Counted from the first letter of the stretch, positions 1 to 12,231 are shown. The stretch: DNA of 64,000 nt from Caprella mutica (GCA_947561585.1 CANNZV010002578.1:20197-84196), one strand, 5' to 3'. Notes: generated by a model not told the origin, from the sequence alone. Program-made: numbers and translations.

Positions 1-13
1 CATAATTCATTTC

Positions 14-117
14 AGATTGAATACAATATAATAAATTTTAGATTGAATACAAAATAATTAATTTAAGATTGAATACAACGTAGTCAATTTGAGATTGATT
101 ACAACATAATTATTCAT
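14..117. repeat. 26-bp tandem repeat, about 4 units
   Basis: Four consecutive imperfect 26-base units each begin agattgaatacaa or a close variant (starts near 14, 40, 66 and 92). The array is short, AT-rich and non-coding. It may continue beyond the left edge of the window. Confidence 0.75.
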
Positions 118-794
118 ATAACATTAAATTTATTGTGTATTCAAAATTGACTGAATTAAATTGATTATTTCAAATTATGAATGTATTCAGAAACCGAAAT
201 CAGAGCATCCAATTAAGAGCCATTTATTTCTAAAAATCGTATAATTCCAATGAACAGTAAAAATTGATTAATTATTTAAGTTTTTGTTGATTATCAATGA
301 AAAAATAATGAACATCCTTCCAATCATAAATTTGAAAAATAAAAATAATAGTAAAAATTTAACTCCTCTACTAATTGGTTATATAACATTCATTATAATT
401 ATTTAGGCTCTATTGGAAAGATTTTTATTTAATGAGGGTTTCAGCCTATATTTTTTTAAATGAATGAATAAGGCCAGCGCGAATATATATTATCAGATTA
501 TATTGAAGATAATTTTAGAAATTCATTGAATGTAATCACATAAATATACTATCAGAATTTAGTTATAGAGAAGAGAATATTATATAACTCAGTCTGCTTT
601 AAAAATGCATCATATACATTACATAATAATTTGTTCTAACACATTATTAAAAAACAATGTAAAATGGTGCAAGGATATTTATATAAACTGGTGTGCTTTG
701 ACGAATAATTCATATTATATCGTCAATTATTTAAATATTGGAGATAATATGCATCGTAGTCGAAAATTATTCAATAAAGTTACCTAATCATTAG
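118..794. other. AT-rich DNA, nothing recognised
   Basis: I see no gene, RNA or repeat boundary here. The 60-codon open frame at 605-787 has no recognisable motif and is the length expected by chance. Confidence 0.5.
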
Positions 795-1909
795 TTACTA
801 ATTTTATTTACTCAGATCGAGTCCAATATGCATCGTAACAATAAGCTGACTGAGGTTCAATGAATCCACTGCAAGCATATCCAACATTCAGCAAATGCAG
901 TCTATAAATTCCAGTTGAAACCTGCACTTAATTGTACCACAATTTGCAGCTTCATTGTCCATAAAGTCCAGAAACTGCATGTTGAAGAGCTGCAGCTTCA
1001 CTGCTCTGCTACTTTAAATTGAGTTATACATTAAATAAAGATATACATCCTTTACTGTTTGGAATTTGAGCTCCAGTAAAGGGAAATTGTTTCTTGGTAT
1101 AAATATGTATTGATGTTAAAATAGACAAATTAGAAATATCGCACACATTCTAGCTATATTCTTTGCCTTATTTTATTAGCATTTGTCCAAGAAATTCCTT
1201 ATTTTACTATCGATCATTCTTTACGAAAGAATACAGAAATATAATAATAGTCTTATAAATGGGAATACAGGTAATAGTTTTAAAATAATAATAGATTTAT
1301 GATAATATTAAGGCTTTTACAAAAAATCTGTTATCACATAATAATACGAGTATGATGCTCCATGTTCAAGCTAATAAATTCCATGTTCCAATTGTCAGTG
1401 GACCTGGAATGTCCATGGCACCTCGCTAGATATCAATGGTACCTCACAAAGTTCAAAGATTCAGTAATTCACGAGAGAATGCGAACAAGTCATTCCGTGA
1501 ATACCAAAGCACACGCTGATGAACTGGTAAGGTACAGAGTCTCCTACTATCGTATTTACAATGGAATCCCACCATTCCAGCTAAATTAAATATTTCTCCA
1601 TAACCACCAAAATCTATTATAAAATATAAAACAAAACCAAATAACCTCATTCATATTCATTAGCTCCTTCAGGTTCAACTGAATGGTTTTCACATAAGAT
1701 TTTAGCGCCTTTGTTCACAAACTGGTGACTATCATTCAGGTTCCACCTGAATTTCCTGAATAGAAATGACAAATTTCTTGCTTGAAAGAAGCTTACTCTT
1801 TCATACCAAATCCTATTATCTGAAGCTGTAAACCAGAAGTTCAGTTATAATTAAGTGCTTTATAATGATAATTATGAAGGCTTACCGTAAATAAACCTCT
1901 TTGTTTTTC

Positions 1910-2112
1910 TTTCTATGCACTCATATTAGGTATCCGACGGATTGGCCGAAAACGAATTTGCCATACCAAAATCTCCGAAAACTTATAGGCCGAACTGTAT
2001 TCTCCGAATACAAATTTGCCCAGACCCAAATTTGTCGAAAACGGATTTGCCGAAGTGAAGATTTGCCGAAAGGCAATTCACCGAAAGTCAAATTTACCAA
2101 AAGACTTATTCT
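1910..2112. repeat. Degenerate minisatellite built on gccgaaaacgaattt
   Basis: A word of roughly 15 bases containing gccgaaa and aatttg recurs about a dozen times with variation. The overlapping open frames on both strands are by-products of the repeat. Word arrays of the same style form the terminal repeats of the foldback-like element at 24816-25982, so this could be a solo end of a similar element. No inverted partner lies close by. Confidence 0.6.
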
Positions 2113-2820
2113 AAACAAAATGTAAAATTATACAAAAGTTACAGGAAAGAAACGAAGTCATAATTAACCATTAGTTACATTAATTGATCCTTTAATTATT
2201 ATATCTCCTCAATAATCACTGTAATTGTTAATCTTCGTACCACGAAATGATTCTTTGTCTTTGTTCTTATCCTAAAGACGTTCAAGCTTTATTCAGTCTG
2301 TCAGTTTTGGGAGCATGTTACATTTTTTTCATTTGGTCGTTTGGCATGTTTTAAGATTGTGTGTTACTAACCTGTTTATTCATATTTTTTAAATAATATA
2401 TGTTTACTGCTTTGAAAAAATGCAGGGATGATATATATCACGGCGAGTTAAAAAAAACTAGATGTAAACAACTGTATTTGATTATTTAACTAAAATTCTG
2501 TATGTAAATACGCCATAAATGGCACGCACGGGATTCTTATTTTTTATCCAGTTGTTAATAGTATTCCATGCAGAAGGTATTTTGTAGATCACATTATTAA
2601 TATCTATTCTATTTATTGCGTTTAAAATATAAAATTGATAGTAATGAATAGCATAACTATTAGCTATGTTCATATCTTCCCAATATACCTCTGGCTTCAT
2701 CGATAGTGTCACTTGCATGAAAAAATTTGTTTCAGTTTTTAAACATTGATTTCTATGAACCCTTTATTAGTAATGCCCATATACAATTTATACATATCTT
2801 ATTAATATTCAATATATAGG
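2113..2820. other. AT-rich DNA, nothing recognised
   Basis: This is part of the block missing from the right duplication arm. I find no terminal repeats or coding similarity. The 78-codon minus-strand frame at 2482-2718 has no motif I know. Confidence 0.45.
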
Positions 2821-3690
2821 GTCGGACGCGGTATCGTTGCGCACAATCCCGCAAACTCTGTATTTACTAGAAAACTAAAGTTACTAGAGAAACCCTTTTT
2901 TCCTCGTGATGAAATGGTCATGAATGAAGATGGTTCTCAGCTAGTTTCGATACAATAGCCAAATAATTAAAAAACTTATTAAACATTTTTTGTGCGTAAC
3001 TTTTAGTGAGTGCATTGGGGTATCACTACGCACATGAAGGGGTATTACTGCGCATTGCATAAATACAACACTTCTCTCCCCCACCTAAATACCTCCTGTC
3101 TAAATTTTAATGCCCCTTCTCCCCCCTATTTAAACTCCCTTCTTTCCCCATTTAAATATCCCTCTCCTTCCTCCTTAATCCCCCTCTCTTCCCATTTAAA
3201 TCCCCCTCTCCTACCATTTTAATCACACTCTCTCCTCATCTGAATCCCCCTCTTCCCCATCTATTTCACCCTCTCCCACATCTAAATCCTTCTCTCCCTC
3301 ATCTAAACGTTTGTGTTTCCCTCTCTACATGCCCTCTCCCCAATACACTTGTCCCTTGCCTTTAAACACATATTTAATGAATCTGCAACTAATTTAACAC
3401 TTAAATTTTACGCAACTAGTCAACTACTTATATCAAGTAATATAATACGATCGTACGTTTATTGTTAATCAATATTTAATTCATAAACCTCTCACCTCTC
3501 CCCCCCTCCCATAAATATCCACTATCCCTATTTCAATACCCCCACATCAAGTAGCATAGCTAGTACGATCGTAAAATTATTGGTAATCAAGTTTATAATT
3601 AAATAACACCTCATTCATTATTTATGCCAAAATTAAGAGCTAAAAACTCATAATTTTTATATTTATGCTACAGTTAGATATATGAATTTA
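2821..3690 (+). mobile_element. Truncated copy of the gtcggacg TIR element
   Basis: The sequence from gtcggacgcggtatcg at 2821 runs parallel to the full-length element at 46051-48069. Shared parts are the left terminus, the subterminal motif ggggtattactgcgca, a pyrimidine-rich stretch (about 3065-3345 here, 46305-46580 there) and a following AT-rich part. The match fades near 3690 and the right terminal repeat is absent, so this copy is 3'-truncated. The 70-codon frame at 3010-3222 comes from the pyrimidine-rich repeat and is not a gene. Confidence 0.75.
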
Positions 3691-5510
3691 GAAAAATGAT
3701 ATGGAATTAACAGAATGAAAATTTATATAGCAATAGTAATGTCAAATCCATTTAAGAAATGTTTTTTTATGCATAAGTTATAATGAAAGAACAATAAAAT
3801 GTTCTTTCAAAATACAATAAATTTGATTTTCGAATACGGCAAATTCGTATTTCAGAAAATCAGCCTAGACAGCTGAATCTTTCAGTTTCTTAAGTAGTCA
3901 AGAAGTTCGGTGTATTTCATATATGCTGATTTATAATTAGTAACTTGATTTTGGTATAAAATTATTATCAAATTCAAATACCTTTACTCAACTCAATCTA
4001 ACCAATACTTTTCAATTTTTAAAATTTTGTATAGTGTACAATACGTATGTTACTCATTTAAATCCGTTTCTGTTATTTAATTTCTGATACCCATATTCAT
4101 TTCGATTCGAAAATCAAATGTTAAACTTGAATAATTTTTAAAATAAATAATCAACGATAGTGACAAATTATTATTTTTCAACTATTTTCCAAATATGATG
4201 ATCTAATATATTAAGTCTACGTACCCAACGAAGCAGTATTTTACTCTATTTTTTATTACCGTCTCTTGAAATATTGAATGACGTATGCTGTCGCTTCAAT
4301 CTCCATATCAAACATTTTTCCGACTGACTGTGCAAATATATCGATTGAAGAAATCTTCAAAACAAACTTGAACTACAACAGTTATTTCGAAAGGTTCGTA
4401 TTGAGATGTGAATTGGAAGAAATTCTGAACAAACAAGATGTTACAGGTGCGAAATGGAAGTTAAGTGACTGAAGGGATAAACACTTAGATGAAAACGCTT
4501 TTATATCAGGAAAAAATGTGTTTGTCAGACCAGTTAGTAAATTAATCAGAAGGTTTTTTATCATATCTATGTCTAAGTAATATGAATATGTAATATGACA
4601 CCAAAGTTATTTTTGATATTCAATCGTGACTTTCTGGATCATTTTCAAATAGATGGACTGATTACTGATAGATAGTAAGTAAGGAAAATTTTGTCTGGCT
4701 TGGATCTGTTTCAAAATATATAATTTAATGGCAAATATTTAATTTATTCATGTTTTATATTCAAGTAAAATAATGTAAAATATCAAAATCTATGCCAATA
4801 TATAAATGGAGATAATTTTTTAAAACATTGAAGCGACATTAGTGAACTTTTTCTGATCCTAGATTAATTAACTTGTTCAAAATATGACAAAGAAATTACA
4901 GATAGAAAGCAGAAATATTTTTAGATACAGTAATGTTATATTTCTAAGTAGTATTCCTAGATGGTATTAACTGCCTAGAAATATTGACGTAAATGTAATA
5001 AAAATAAATAATGATTACATTGTAATGATCATTGTATGGTATAAATATTGATATTAAACAGTATCTTCAGTATTTTCAATACAAATTGGTCGACTTTAAA
5101 TTCGTTAAACAATAATTTACTTATATATACTTAGCTTGATTATTTTAAAATTATCTGAAAAAATCAAATTCAAAATGGTATTTACATTTATTTGTAGAAT
5201 GGCTCAAATGTAAAAACTAAAAATCTTCTCATAAAAACTCATCCCATAAATATCATTTAAATATCATATCATATTCAAATAATAGAATGAAGACCTTTCG
5301 GATCAAAGGAACATCAAATACTAGAAAAGCCAACCATCCATAATGATTTTGAATTCAGCTTCAGAACTTTGCTAAACCAATTTCAAATTCTCGCAATCTG
5401 AAATTCCTGAGAATTTGAAATTCAGAATTGTGAATTTATTTTACGGTTAGAATAGAAAGAACTTGAAGATGTCATTGGTGTAAGTAGAAAATAATTCTCA
5501 ATACTTTACA

Positions 5511-7185
5511 GGTTGTTCAGAGAGTGGTACGAAAACACAACCGATTGGCATAAAACGATGGTAATAAATCTCATTTTGATTCATTGTCTCATTCTTTGAT
5601 CCAACAAATAGTGATCATAACTAACAAGTTACAATATTTATTCAAATAATCATATTTGGTTCCCAACAACTTTATCTTCTCCATATTTGTGCATCCCTCT
5701 GTTGCCAATGAAGGCGTCTAATCCCACAGAAAAAAGGTGTGAGAAATCCCCTCTCCTCGGAGACAAATTTCACCTCCAACCAACTCCATAAATATCCGCA
5801 ATGGTGAGAGTTTCAAAGCCTCCTAATGTGGAGACAGGAACTCTGGACTCCCTGGAGACTCTCTTGAGTTATGCTTTCAGTTATGGAGTCCATGGAATTT
5901 AAATAAAATAATAAATTAGTGGCGTGGAATGCAATTTGACAGTTCATTGTTTTCCCGATTATTTTCTTTGAATACATTGCTTTTACCTAACAAATTAATT
6001 CTACAATTACATTTCAGTCTATCTTCTTACTAATGAAATCCACTGCATAGTTTATTAAGATCAGATATAAACGAAATACTGAGTGTTCATTTGTAGTTAG
6101 CGTCTCAGAAGCCTTAATTCGAAATTAGTCTCTTAATGAAATGTTCTCTGGTGTCATTAGAAGAATTATTTTGCCTGTTAGAGTAGGAAGAGGTGTTAAT
6201 AGGAGGTGTTAGATGGTGAAGAAAGGCGTTACAGGTAGAAGAAGGGTTAAATGTTCAAGTTTTGAAGGAGAGGTATTAGAGAGAGAAGAGGTGAAGTAGA
6301 TAGAAGAGGTGTAAAAGAGAGAGAAGAGGTGTTGAGGTAGAATAGGTATTAGAAGTTTAAGAAGTGAAAGAGAGGTTAGAATCGGTATTGGAAGTTTAAA
6401 AGGTGAAAGAGAGTGAGAGAGGTGAAAAAGAGGATTTAGAGAGGGAAGAAAGGTCGTAATGTTAATTTAACGAACATTTAACCACTTCTTCATCCTGTAA
6501 AAATCATTTAATCATGAATCACTTTTTTATTTGTTTATTTATTCTCATGCTGATCCCTTTAACTGTTACTGCAAAACATCAGAAGCGAATTCAAACTTCT
6601 ATCATTTAATTTTTTTAGAAATTATTGAAATAGCATCGAAATCAATCATGCATGAAGCATATTAAAGAGAATATTCCATTCATGAATGTCAAATTTCTAC
6701 TAATAAAATCATTTGCAATTTGTACAAAAAGAAGAAATACTTAATTTGGATCTTTTTGATGAAAAGATGATTGGTATTTCATGATGATTGGTATTACTGT
6801 ATTTCATAATTAAAAGTTTAAGTAGAGTAATATGAAGTATTCATTTGGAATTGAATGAAAATGAACCTAATGTTGATTGATCTGAACAAAATTTACATTC
6901 ATAGTATTATACAAATCTAATCATTTCTGAAATAAATTAAAAATATCATAGTTTTTAAGTGACTCTATAGTCACTTGAGAATTTGGAACGTAAGCACGTT
7001 CTGTCAATGCAGAGACATGTTCGGGAATTAGGAATAATGTATTAACATCATTGGAGTAGGAACGCCATTGTCAGAATACAATTGGAATGATCTGTTAATC
7101 CGATGAATGAATAGTATACTCAACATGGTGAATAATGTTTATATGAAACTTTAATGACAAATTATCAGTTTTTGTTCAATGAATT
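5511..7185. other. Non-coding stretch with a purine-rich tract
   Basis: From about 6165 to 6452 the top strand is dominated by A and G, with loose repetition of gaggtgttagagag-type words. It is a low-complexity tract. The sequence acaggttgttcagagagtgg near 5510 resembles a mariner-type terminus, but I find no matching opposite end. Nothing else is recognised. Confidence 0.5.
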
Positions 7186-7385
7186 GTTATCCTTTACTAT
7201 GTGTTATCCTTTACTATGTGTTATCCTTTACTATGTGTTATCCGTTACTATGTGTTATCCGTTACTATGTGTTATCCGTTACTATGTGTTATCCGTTACT
7301 ATGTGTTATACGTTACTATGTGTTATTCGTTACTATGTATTGTGTTACAATGTGTTATCTCTTGCTATGTGTATTGTCTTGCTAT
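7186..7385. repeat. 17-bp tandem repeat
   Basis: Nine regular 17-base units of the form gttatccgttactatgt run from 7186 to 7338, then the array decays to about 7385. The first units carry cctt and later ones ccgt, so variants are grouped along the array. Because 17 is not a multiple of 3 and the unit has no stop in any phase, all three forward frames stay open. These open frames are artefacts of the repeat. Confidence 0.9.
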
Positions 7386-7815
7386 TTCTCATGTGATGTT
7401 TTGTGTTATGTGTTCTATTTATTATTTATTATTATTTTACAGGTTATACACAAATTTTACGTTGATGTTAATAATAAGTTGAACCAAGGTCCAAATTCTA
7501 AATTAACAATTTGATACGCAATTTTTAGCCTTTGTTTCTTTTTCAATATTAACGTAACAAGAGCATTAGTTATCTTTAATTTTTCAACAATGTTTAAAAG
7601 TAAGCCACTAAAATTTTATACATTAAATTATCAGACATAATCATTCTCACGTACAAGCATGCAGTCATAACCAGAAATAATTCACATTCTCCTGGTGTCA
7701 ATCAAGACATTATAAAATTAAAGCACCTGCATCATTATACAGTTAATGTTTGCCCACTGCGATGATTTCTAATTGAATAGCTACGATAATGTGTGTCAGC
7801 TTCTTTTCTAAAAAG

Positions 7816-8328
7816 TTACCTATTTAAACCATCTTTAGTTCTTTTCCCTTTTTCATCGACTGAATTTACTACAAAGTGTGAGAAATATTCTCTCTCGTTT
7901 CTTTTATCATTTCCATCACTAATGGATTCATTGTGAGCAGCTTTTGGTGTCAGTTCAACCCTGCAGATGTTACATTCGAAAACAATAGACTTTGTGCGTG
8001 TCTGAAGACCGTAAAATCGAACATCTCTTCTCCGCTCAGATGCGTTAATCAAAACTTGGAGGAAAATTATTGAGAAGGGAAAGCATCGTAGTGTTAAACG
8101 ATGCACAGTGCAATGTTTGTACGATGGCAGAAAATTTCGGTTATGAGTTACCCTCTCGAAAATAGGGAAATATTTAATACAGCAGTAACGAAAATATTTA
8201 ATACAGTATAGTAACAAGTATAATATACTACAACAAAATATACTACCCTCGACAATTTCTGTTTTAAAAAGCGCCACCTGGATTTGAAAGCGAAAACTAA
8301 AGAAACAATAACATTTGGTGTTGATCAT
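7816..8328 (-). other. 170-codon open frame of unknown nature
   Basis: A stop-free minus-strand frame of 170 codons is longer than most chance frames in this AT-rich DNA. The C-terminal half contains a short FECNIC motif preceded by a basic run, loosely like the cysteine-rich C-termini of piggyBac-type transposases. The remaining cysteine and histidine spacing does not complete a zinc-binding pattern. The N-terminal 35 residues lie in the arm of an inverted repeat (8219-8321). I do not recognise the protein. It could be a decayed transposase end or chance. Confidence 0.2.
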
Positions 8329-8542
8329 CTCTTCGTTTCTATTTTATTTAGCTGTATATATTCTACCGATGTGAAGCTTAATTTTCCCGTAAAATAATCT
8401 TCATTAATCAATGAAAATAAGGTTGAAATATTACTAAACAAACCAAATGTTATTGTTTCTCTAGTTCCCGCTTTTAAATCAAAATTGCGCTTTTTAAAAT
8501 AAAAATTGTCGAGAGTAGTGTTTCTTGTTGTAGTATAATATC
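8219..8542. repeat. Inverted repeat with about 105-bp arms
   Basis: The arm at 8219-8321 pairs with the reverse complement of 8438-8542. Shared words include gtataatatactacaacaa, ctcgacaattt, aaaaagcgc and gaaacaataacatttgg. The spacer is about 115 bases. This looks like a small hairpin-forming MITE or the collapsed ends of a larger element. I could not define a target duplication. Confidence 0.7.
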
Positions 8543-8617
8543 TTTGGTAGTAACGATAGTACATATAATATCATAGCTATTATATCAATTCAAATAATAT
8601 AAATATTTTACAATGTA

Positions 8618-9451
8618 CAGGGTGTTCCGCAAAACCCAAATTATATTTTTTTTGATAACAGCAAATGCAGAGAGAAGCTTTCTGAGTTTGCGAGTCTTTG
8701 TGATGTAACATTCAACGTATGTACATATCTGTTAAATGCGTTATTACTTCCATACTTGAAGCTGGCTGAAAACCGCAATGAATTCAGGCATATTTGGTAT
8801 CAGCAATACGAATCGCCAGCTCATCGACACATCAAACTATCACAATCAAAGACAAATTACTAGAAGTATTTGTACAGCAGCTACTAGCACTAGGATTTTA
8901 TGTTCAGTGGTCACAGGCCCAGAACTAACCTCATGTGATTTTTTTACTTTGGGGATTTGTTAAAAATCTTGTATTTAAAACACCACCTCCGATAATTAAA
9001 ATAATAGGAGAAAGGGTGGAGGATGCATTTGAGACATTGAAGAACGATCGAGTAATGATCCGGAGATCAGTTCGCAGTTTAATGAATCAAGCTTAGACTT
9101 GTCTTGAGAGGAACTGTGGTCATGTTGAAGGATTCTAAAGTTTGATTTACATTCAATATTTATTAGTTTTTTTGATCTTCTATTGTCGAAATTGGATTTC
9201 GTTGTTAGGAAAACTGAGATGAAGATAAAAATTTCAAAAATGTTATTTCAATAATTCATTGGTACAAGCATAATTTACCCCTGATCATTCAACTTCTTAC
9301 TGTGCATTCATAATTCAGTACATATTCACAGTTTCATTCGTATGAAAAAAATTATTTCTTTTATTATGAAATAAACAAATTTAAAATATCTCAATTTTTA
9401 CAGGAGATATAATCTATTTATAAATGGGGTGCATTTTTGAGGAACACTCTG
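8618..9451 (+). mobile_element. Deleted Tc1/mariner-type transposon
   Basis: The left end cagggtgttccgcaaaac (8618) and the right end, which reads cagagtgttcctcaaaaa on the opposite strand (ending 9451), form inverted terminal repeats. TA flanks both sides (8616-8617 and 9452-9453), as expected for this superfamily. At 834 bp it has lost most of the transposase gene and can only be non-autonomous. Confidence 0.85.
8915..9145 (+). pseudogene. Mariner-type transposase C-terminus, decayed
   Basis: In shifting forward frames the DNA reads as the end of a Tc1/mariner-family transposase. LTSCDFFTLG corresponds to the conserved LTPxDFFLWG segment that includes the third catalytic acid. It is followed by a lysine-rich KTPPP-like linker and by the typical C-terminal tail (VEDAFETL, NDRVMIRRSVRSLMNQA). 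At least one frameshift and several stops interrupt it, and the N-terminal DNA-binding part and first catalytic residues are gone. The family assignment rests on recalled motif patterns. Confidence 0.6.
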
Positions 9452-9453
9452 TA

Positions 9454-10408
9454 CAGTGTGTTCCATCAGAAGTGTTATTCTTAAATTGCTGATTAGGAAA
9501 AATTTAAATGCTTCAAGACGTAGTATGTATACGTGATTTTATTCATAAAGAGTAGATTTTTTACACTCTATAAAAATTCATATTGATCTCCACCTTTTTT
9601 CATCTGGAAAATTATTTTTTGAAATTATGATATGTATCGCTCTCTAACCACTTACCTACAACAGTATACCGAGAATTCTTGCTTCATTTGAAGATCATTG
9701 GAAGCCACACTAAATCATATCACCCACCTGGAAATATTCACAAATGTTCGTGATCTTTTCAATAAGACTGGTTCCATCTACAAGAAACAAACAAATGAAA
9801 TCAAACCTAAAAAGAACAGAAAGAGTGATTAAGGAAGAGCCAGCCAGTTGCTGGCTCAAACAGCATCGCGTAACATGGATACATACACATGAAATTGGTT
9901 TAACAATAATTTACTCAGAGTCAAAACGCTGTTAAAATGCTGTGCAAAAACGCTTGTGTGACCGGGCCCTAAGAAACGCTTCTTAACAGTTTCCACCCAT
10001 CAAAACCATGTTGTGGAGGATCGTCAGATATGAACTTTGTTTCTGTTATTGTCATTCCACTTCATTTCAACCAATAATTAATGTCCATAAAGCACAGAGG
10101 AGGAAGTTTTGTCAGTGGACTCTGTGGCAACCATCCAACATTGTCTATAGAATCGTTTGGATTGACGAGAAGTTCTTTTGCCTCCATCAAGAACCCATCG
10201 AAAAAACGACAGAGTGTGGATAAAAGAAAACCCTAGGGAAATCTGTAAAATAATTGATAGTTATGATGTTAAGGTAATGATGCTTCGTTGTCATCATTAA
10301 TCAATGGAATGGTTCCATTTGTTGATGTATTCCTTGACGATGATGGCAATTTTTAATCGGTTAATGATGTTTCATACCTCTGATTGCTCCAGGACATTAT
10401 TTAGCCGA
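9454..10408 (+). pseudogene. Tc1/mariner transposon remnant, 5' part, split by the P element
   Basis: A terminus-like sequence cagtgtgttccatcagaa starts at 9454, right after the TA that ends the neighbouring mariner. Downstream, broken forward frames give NVRDLFNKTGSIYKK (typical N-terminal helix-turn-helix region) near 9740 and WIDEKFFCLHQEP near 10160, the motif around the first catalytic aspartate. Stops and frameshifts are frequent. The remainder of the same coding region resumes at 20051, after the P element. A short segment near 9885-9990 does not fit the transposase and may be an extra insertion. Confidence 0.65.
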
Positions 10409-10415
10409 GGATATG
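10409..10415. repeat. Target-site duplication, left copy (ggatatg)
   Basis: The 7 bases ggatatg directly precede the CAAGG terminus and are repeated at 20044-20050. P-superfamily elements make duplications of 7-8 bases. Confidence 0.85.
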
Positions 10416-10682
10416 CAAGGCCATCTATAGTGTATCAGGCCGGACCATTGCTTTGAACAGCTGATCGTTGAAATCATAACAAACGGCTACGCAGCCATTA
10501 ATTTAGATAGGAATAAATAGAAAAAATCGGTTGGGCTCCCCTTCAATGGACTTATTTTATCAGTTACGAGATGAATTTCAATTTAAAAATTTTACAGTGT
10601 ATTCATTGGAATCTCTGCTATATACTGGAATATTTTTATTGCAAGAAATTCTAGTTTTTAATAGTGAAAATCTTTAATTCCT
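10416..10682 (+). repeat. P element left terminal inverted repeat
   Basis: It matches the reverse complement of 19773-20043. The first 34 bases are identical. An 11-base stretch present in the right copy is then missing, followed by near-identity through the word gaaatcataacaaa to about 10625 and weaker similarity to about 10682. Confidence 0.9.
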
Positions 10683-11596
10683 CAAGTTTTTCCATAGTCC
10701 ATACCTTAATCGGCTAACTATTGATCACACTATCGTACCTACTGAAATACTAATATATGATTTACCCTAATTTATACTAGCTACCTACCATTGAGTTACA
10801 ACACCAGTACCTAATTAAGTTCTACTATTGAAAAAGTACAATGATTAAAAAATATGACATAGCTATGGACTATGGAGTCTATGGTCTAACAATCCACTCC
10901 ATTTATGATTTTTGTCTTGTCAAACTGTTGGTACCTAAATAGTGTTAGCCATGTAGTGTCACCATATTTAGTAAGCCTAAGGAAGGTGTACTTACTGTTT
11001 AATATAGTTTACTATATAATCTTTATTTAATTAAACAATATACCTGAGTACCAACTGTCCATTATGAAATGGAGCCTGGTTGTCGGCTGCCAGGTAATAT
11101 AGCATGTCCAAACTCGTCATTTTAACCAGTCAGCAGAATATGGGAGATATTTGGGATATTATCTGTATCTCTGAACAATTTTGAATTAATTCCTATATTT
11201 TTTCTCTAATTTTGCTACAAACAGAATAAGTTATCAACTTATCTCTAAGAACACTTAACCAGTTTTTGGGTCATTCTGGCTTTCTCAAATTCTCAGCCTT
11301 TCTGCAGAGCAGCAGACTGGCATTTTAATGACGAGTTTATGAGCCCTTTCCCCAGTCTGAAAAGAAAGTCTCCTATGACACAGGATTTTTCACAGAAATT
11401 GGGATTAGGTGAGAAATATCTATTTTCCAATTTTCTCCTATGGCCTATGCTACAAATTACAATGTTATTTTGGAGAGAATTTATGATAATTAGATCATTT
11501 TGCCATGATTTTAGAGAGAAATTTAGTGATTTTTGGAGAGAGCTGGAGAGACAAATGGACAGTTTATGTCTTATGAGCCATAGCATTTAACTTGGG
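10683..11596. other. P element left internal region, non-coding
   Basis: No gene is recognised between the left terminal repeat and the first MITE. The overlapping 97- and 83-codon frames at 11293-11590 lie on opposite strands of the same DNA and show no motif. Phrases such as aattaattcctatatt recur in inverted form near 11975, hinting at internal inverted repetition of old inserts. Confidence 0.4.
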
Positions 11597-11598
11597 TA

Positions 11599-11836
11599 GG
11601 GTCAAGCAGGTAAATTACGGCATACTGACTAACTGCGGCCTCTTCCCTCTTGCAACATAAACATCATGAATCCATATCACACATTAAAAACTTGAATTAA
11701 TAAATTATAGCATGTACTGCGCTTCTTTTGATAGCTATGCAACATTTTAATGTAATTTCGGTTCAGCATGTTTTAAAGACTCTTTTGAGAGGGCCGAAAT
11801 TAAAAATTAAAGGGCTGCAATTTACCTGCATGACCC
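11599..11836 (+). mobile_element. MITE copy 1 inside the P element
   Basis: The ends gggtcaagcaggtaaatt and, on the opposite strand, gggtcatgcaggtaaatt are near-perfect inverted repeats, flanked by TA on both sides (11597-11598 and 11837-11838). The 238-bp body matches the reverse complement of 18519-18772 along most of its length, including ctgcggcctct and aataaattatagcatg. It has no coding capacity. TA flanks suggest mobilisation by a Tc1/mariner-type transposase. Confidence 0.88.
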
Positions 11837-12231
11837 TAGGCTGCTGACATCCAGTTTGTATTTGGTGCACTGAACTCCTGACTTTTTCAATAAAAATAAT
11901 AAATAGCTGCCAACATTTTTCATCAATTTGTCTAGTCCAACATTTTTCCAGTTTCTCTGCCCAAAATTAATGGTAATATAGGAATTAATAGCTAAATATC
12001 CTCTGACATCATTGCAGGAATTTTTTTATTAGAAAAATGGAATATCTCCCAATATATCAGTGGAATTTACCACCAAATACAATCTGGGCTGACATCACTC
12101 ATCAGAAATGCAAATTGCAATGCAGAACAGTCCTAATTACCTATTTACTACCAATGTGATTGTGTCCAGTTTGCAGAATTTAGTAGGCAGGGCTGTAGGT
12201 ATGAGGTATCAAGTATATCTACATCTATCTT

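Larger units (their letters stand above)
795..5510 (+). repeat. Left arm of a large inverted duplication
   Basis: Read forward, this arm matches the reverse complement of 37660-40115 in colinear blocks: 795-1090 with about 39830-40090, 1362-1530 with about 39400-39560, 1640-1900 with 39060-39330, 3855-3930 with about 38985-39030, 4200-4460 with 38340-38600, and 5320-5500 with 37660-37850. The match is interrupted at about 1901-3844 by tandem repeats and a TIR element that the right arm lacks, so those arrived after the duplication or were lost from the right arm. Islands of strong similarity alternate with diverged stretches, which suggests an old duplication. The open frames at 1362-1589 and 4278-4472 lie in conserved islands, but their counterparts are broken by stops in the right arm. 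I therefore do not call genes. Confidence 0.8.

Noticed and set aside
1362..1589. 75-codon frame in the duplicated arm as a small gene
   Set aside because: The counterpart in the right arm has amino-acid changes and a stop in the same frame; there is no clear excess of silent changes by eye.
3010..3222. 70-codon proline/serine-rich open frame
   Set aside because: It comes from the pyrimidine-rich part of a TIR element. The corresponding region of the other copy (46237-46428) gives a different, shorter frame.
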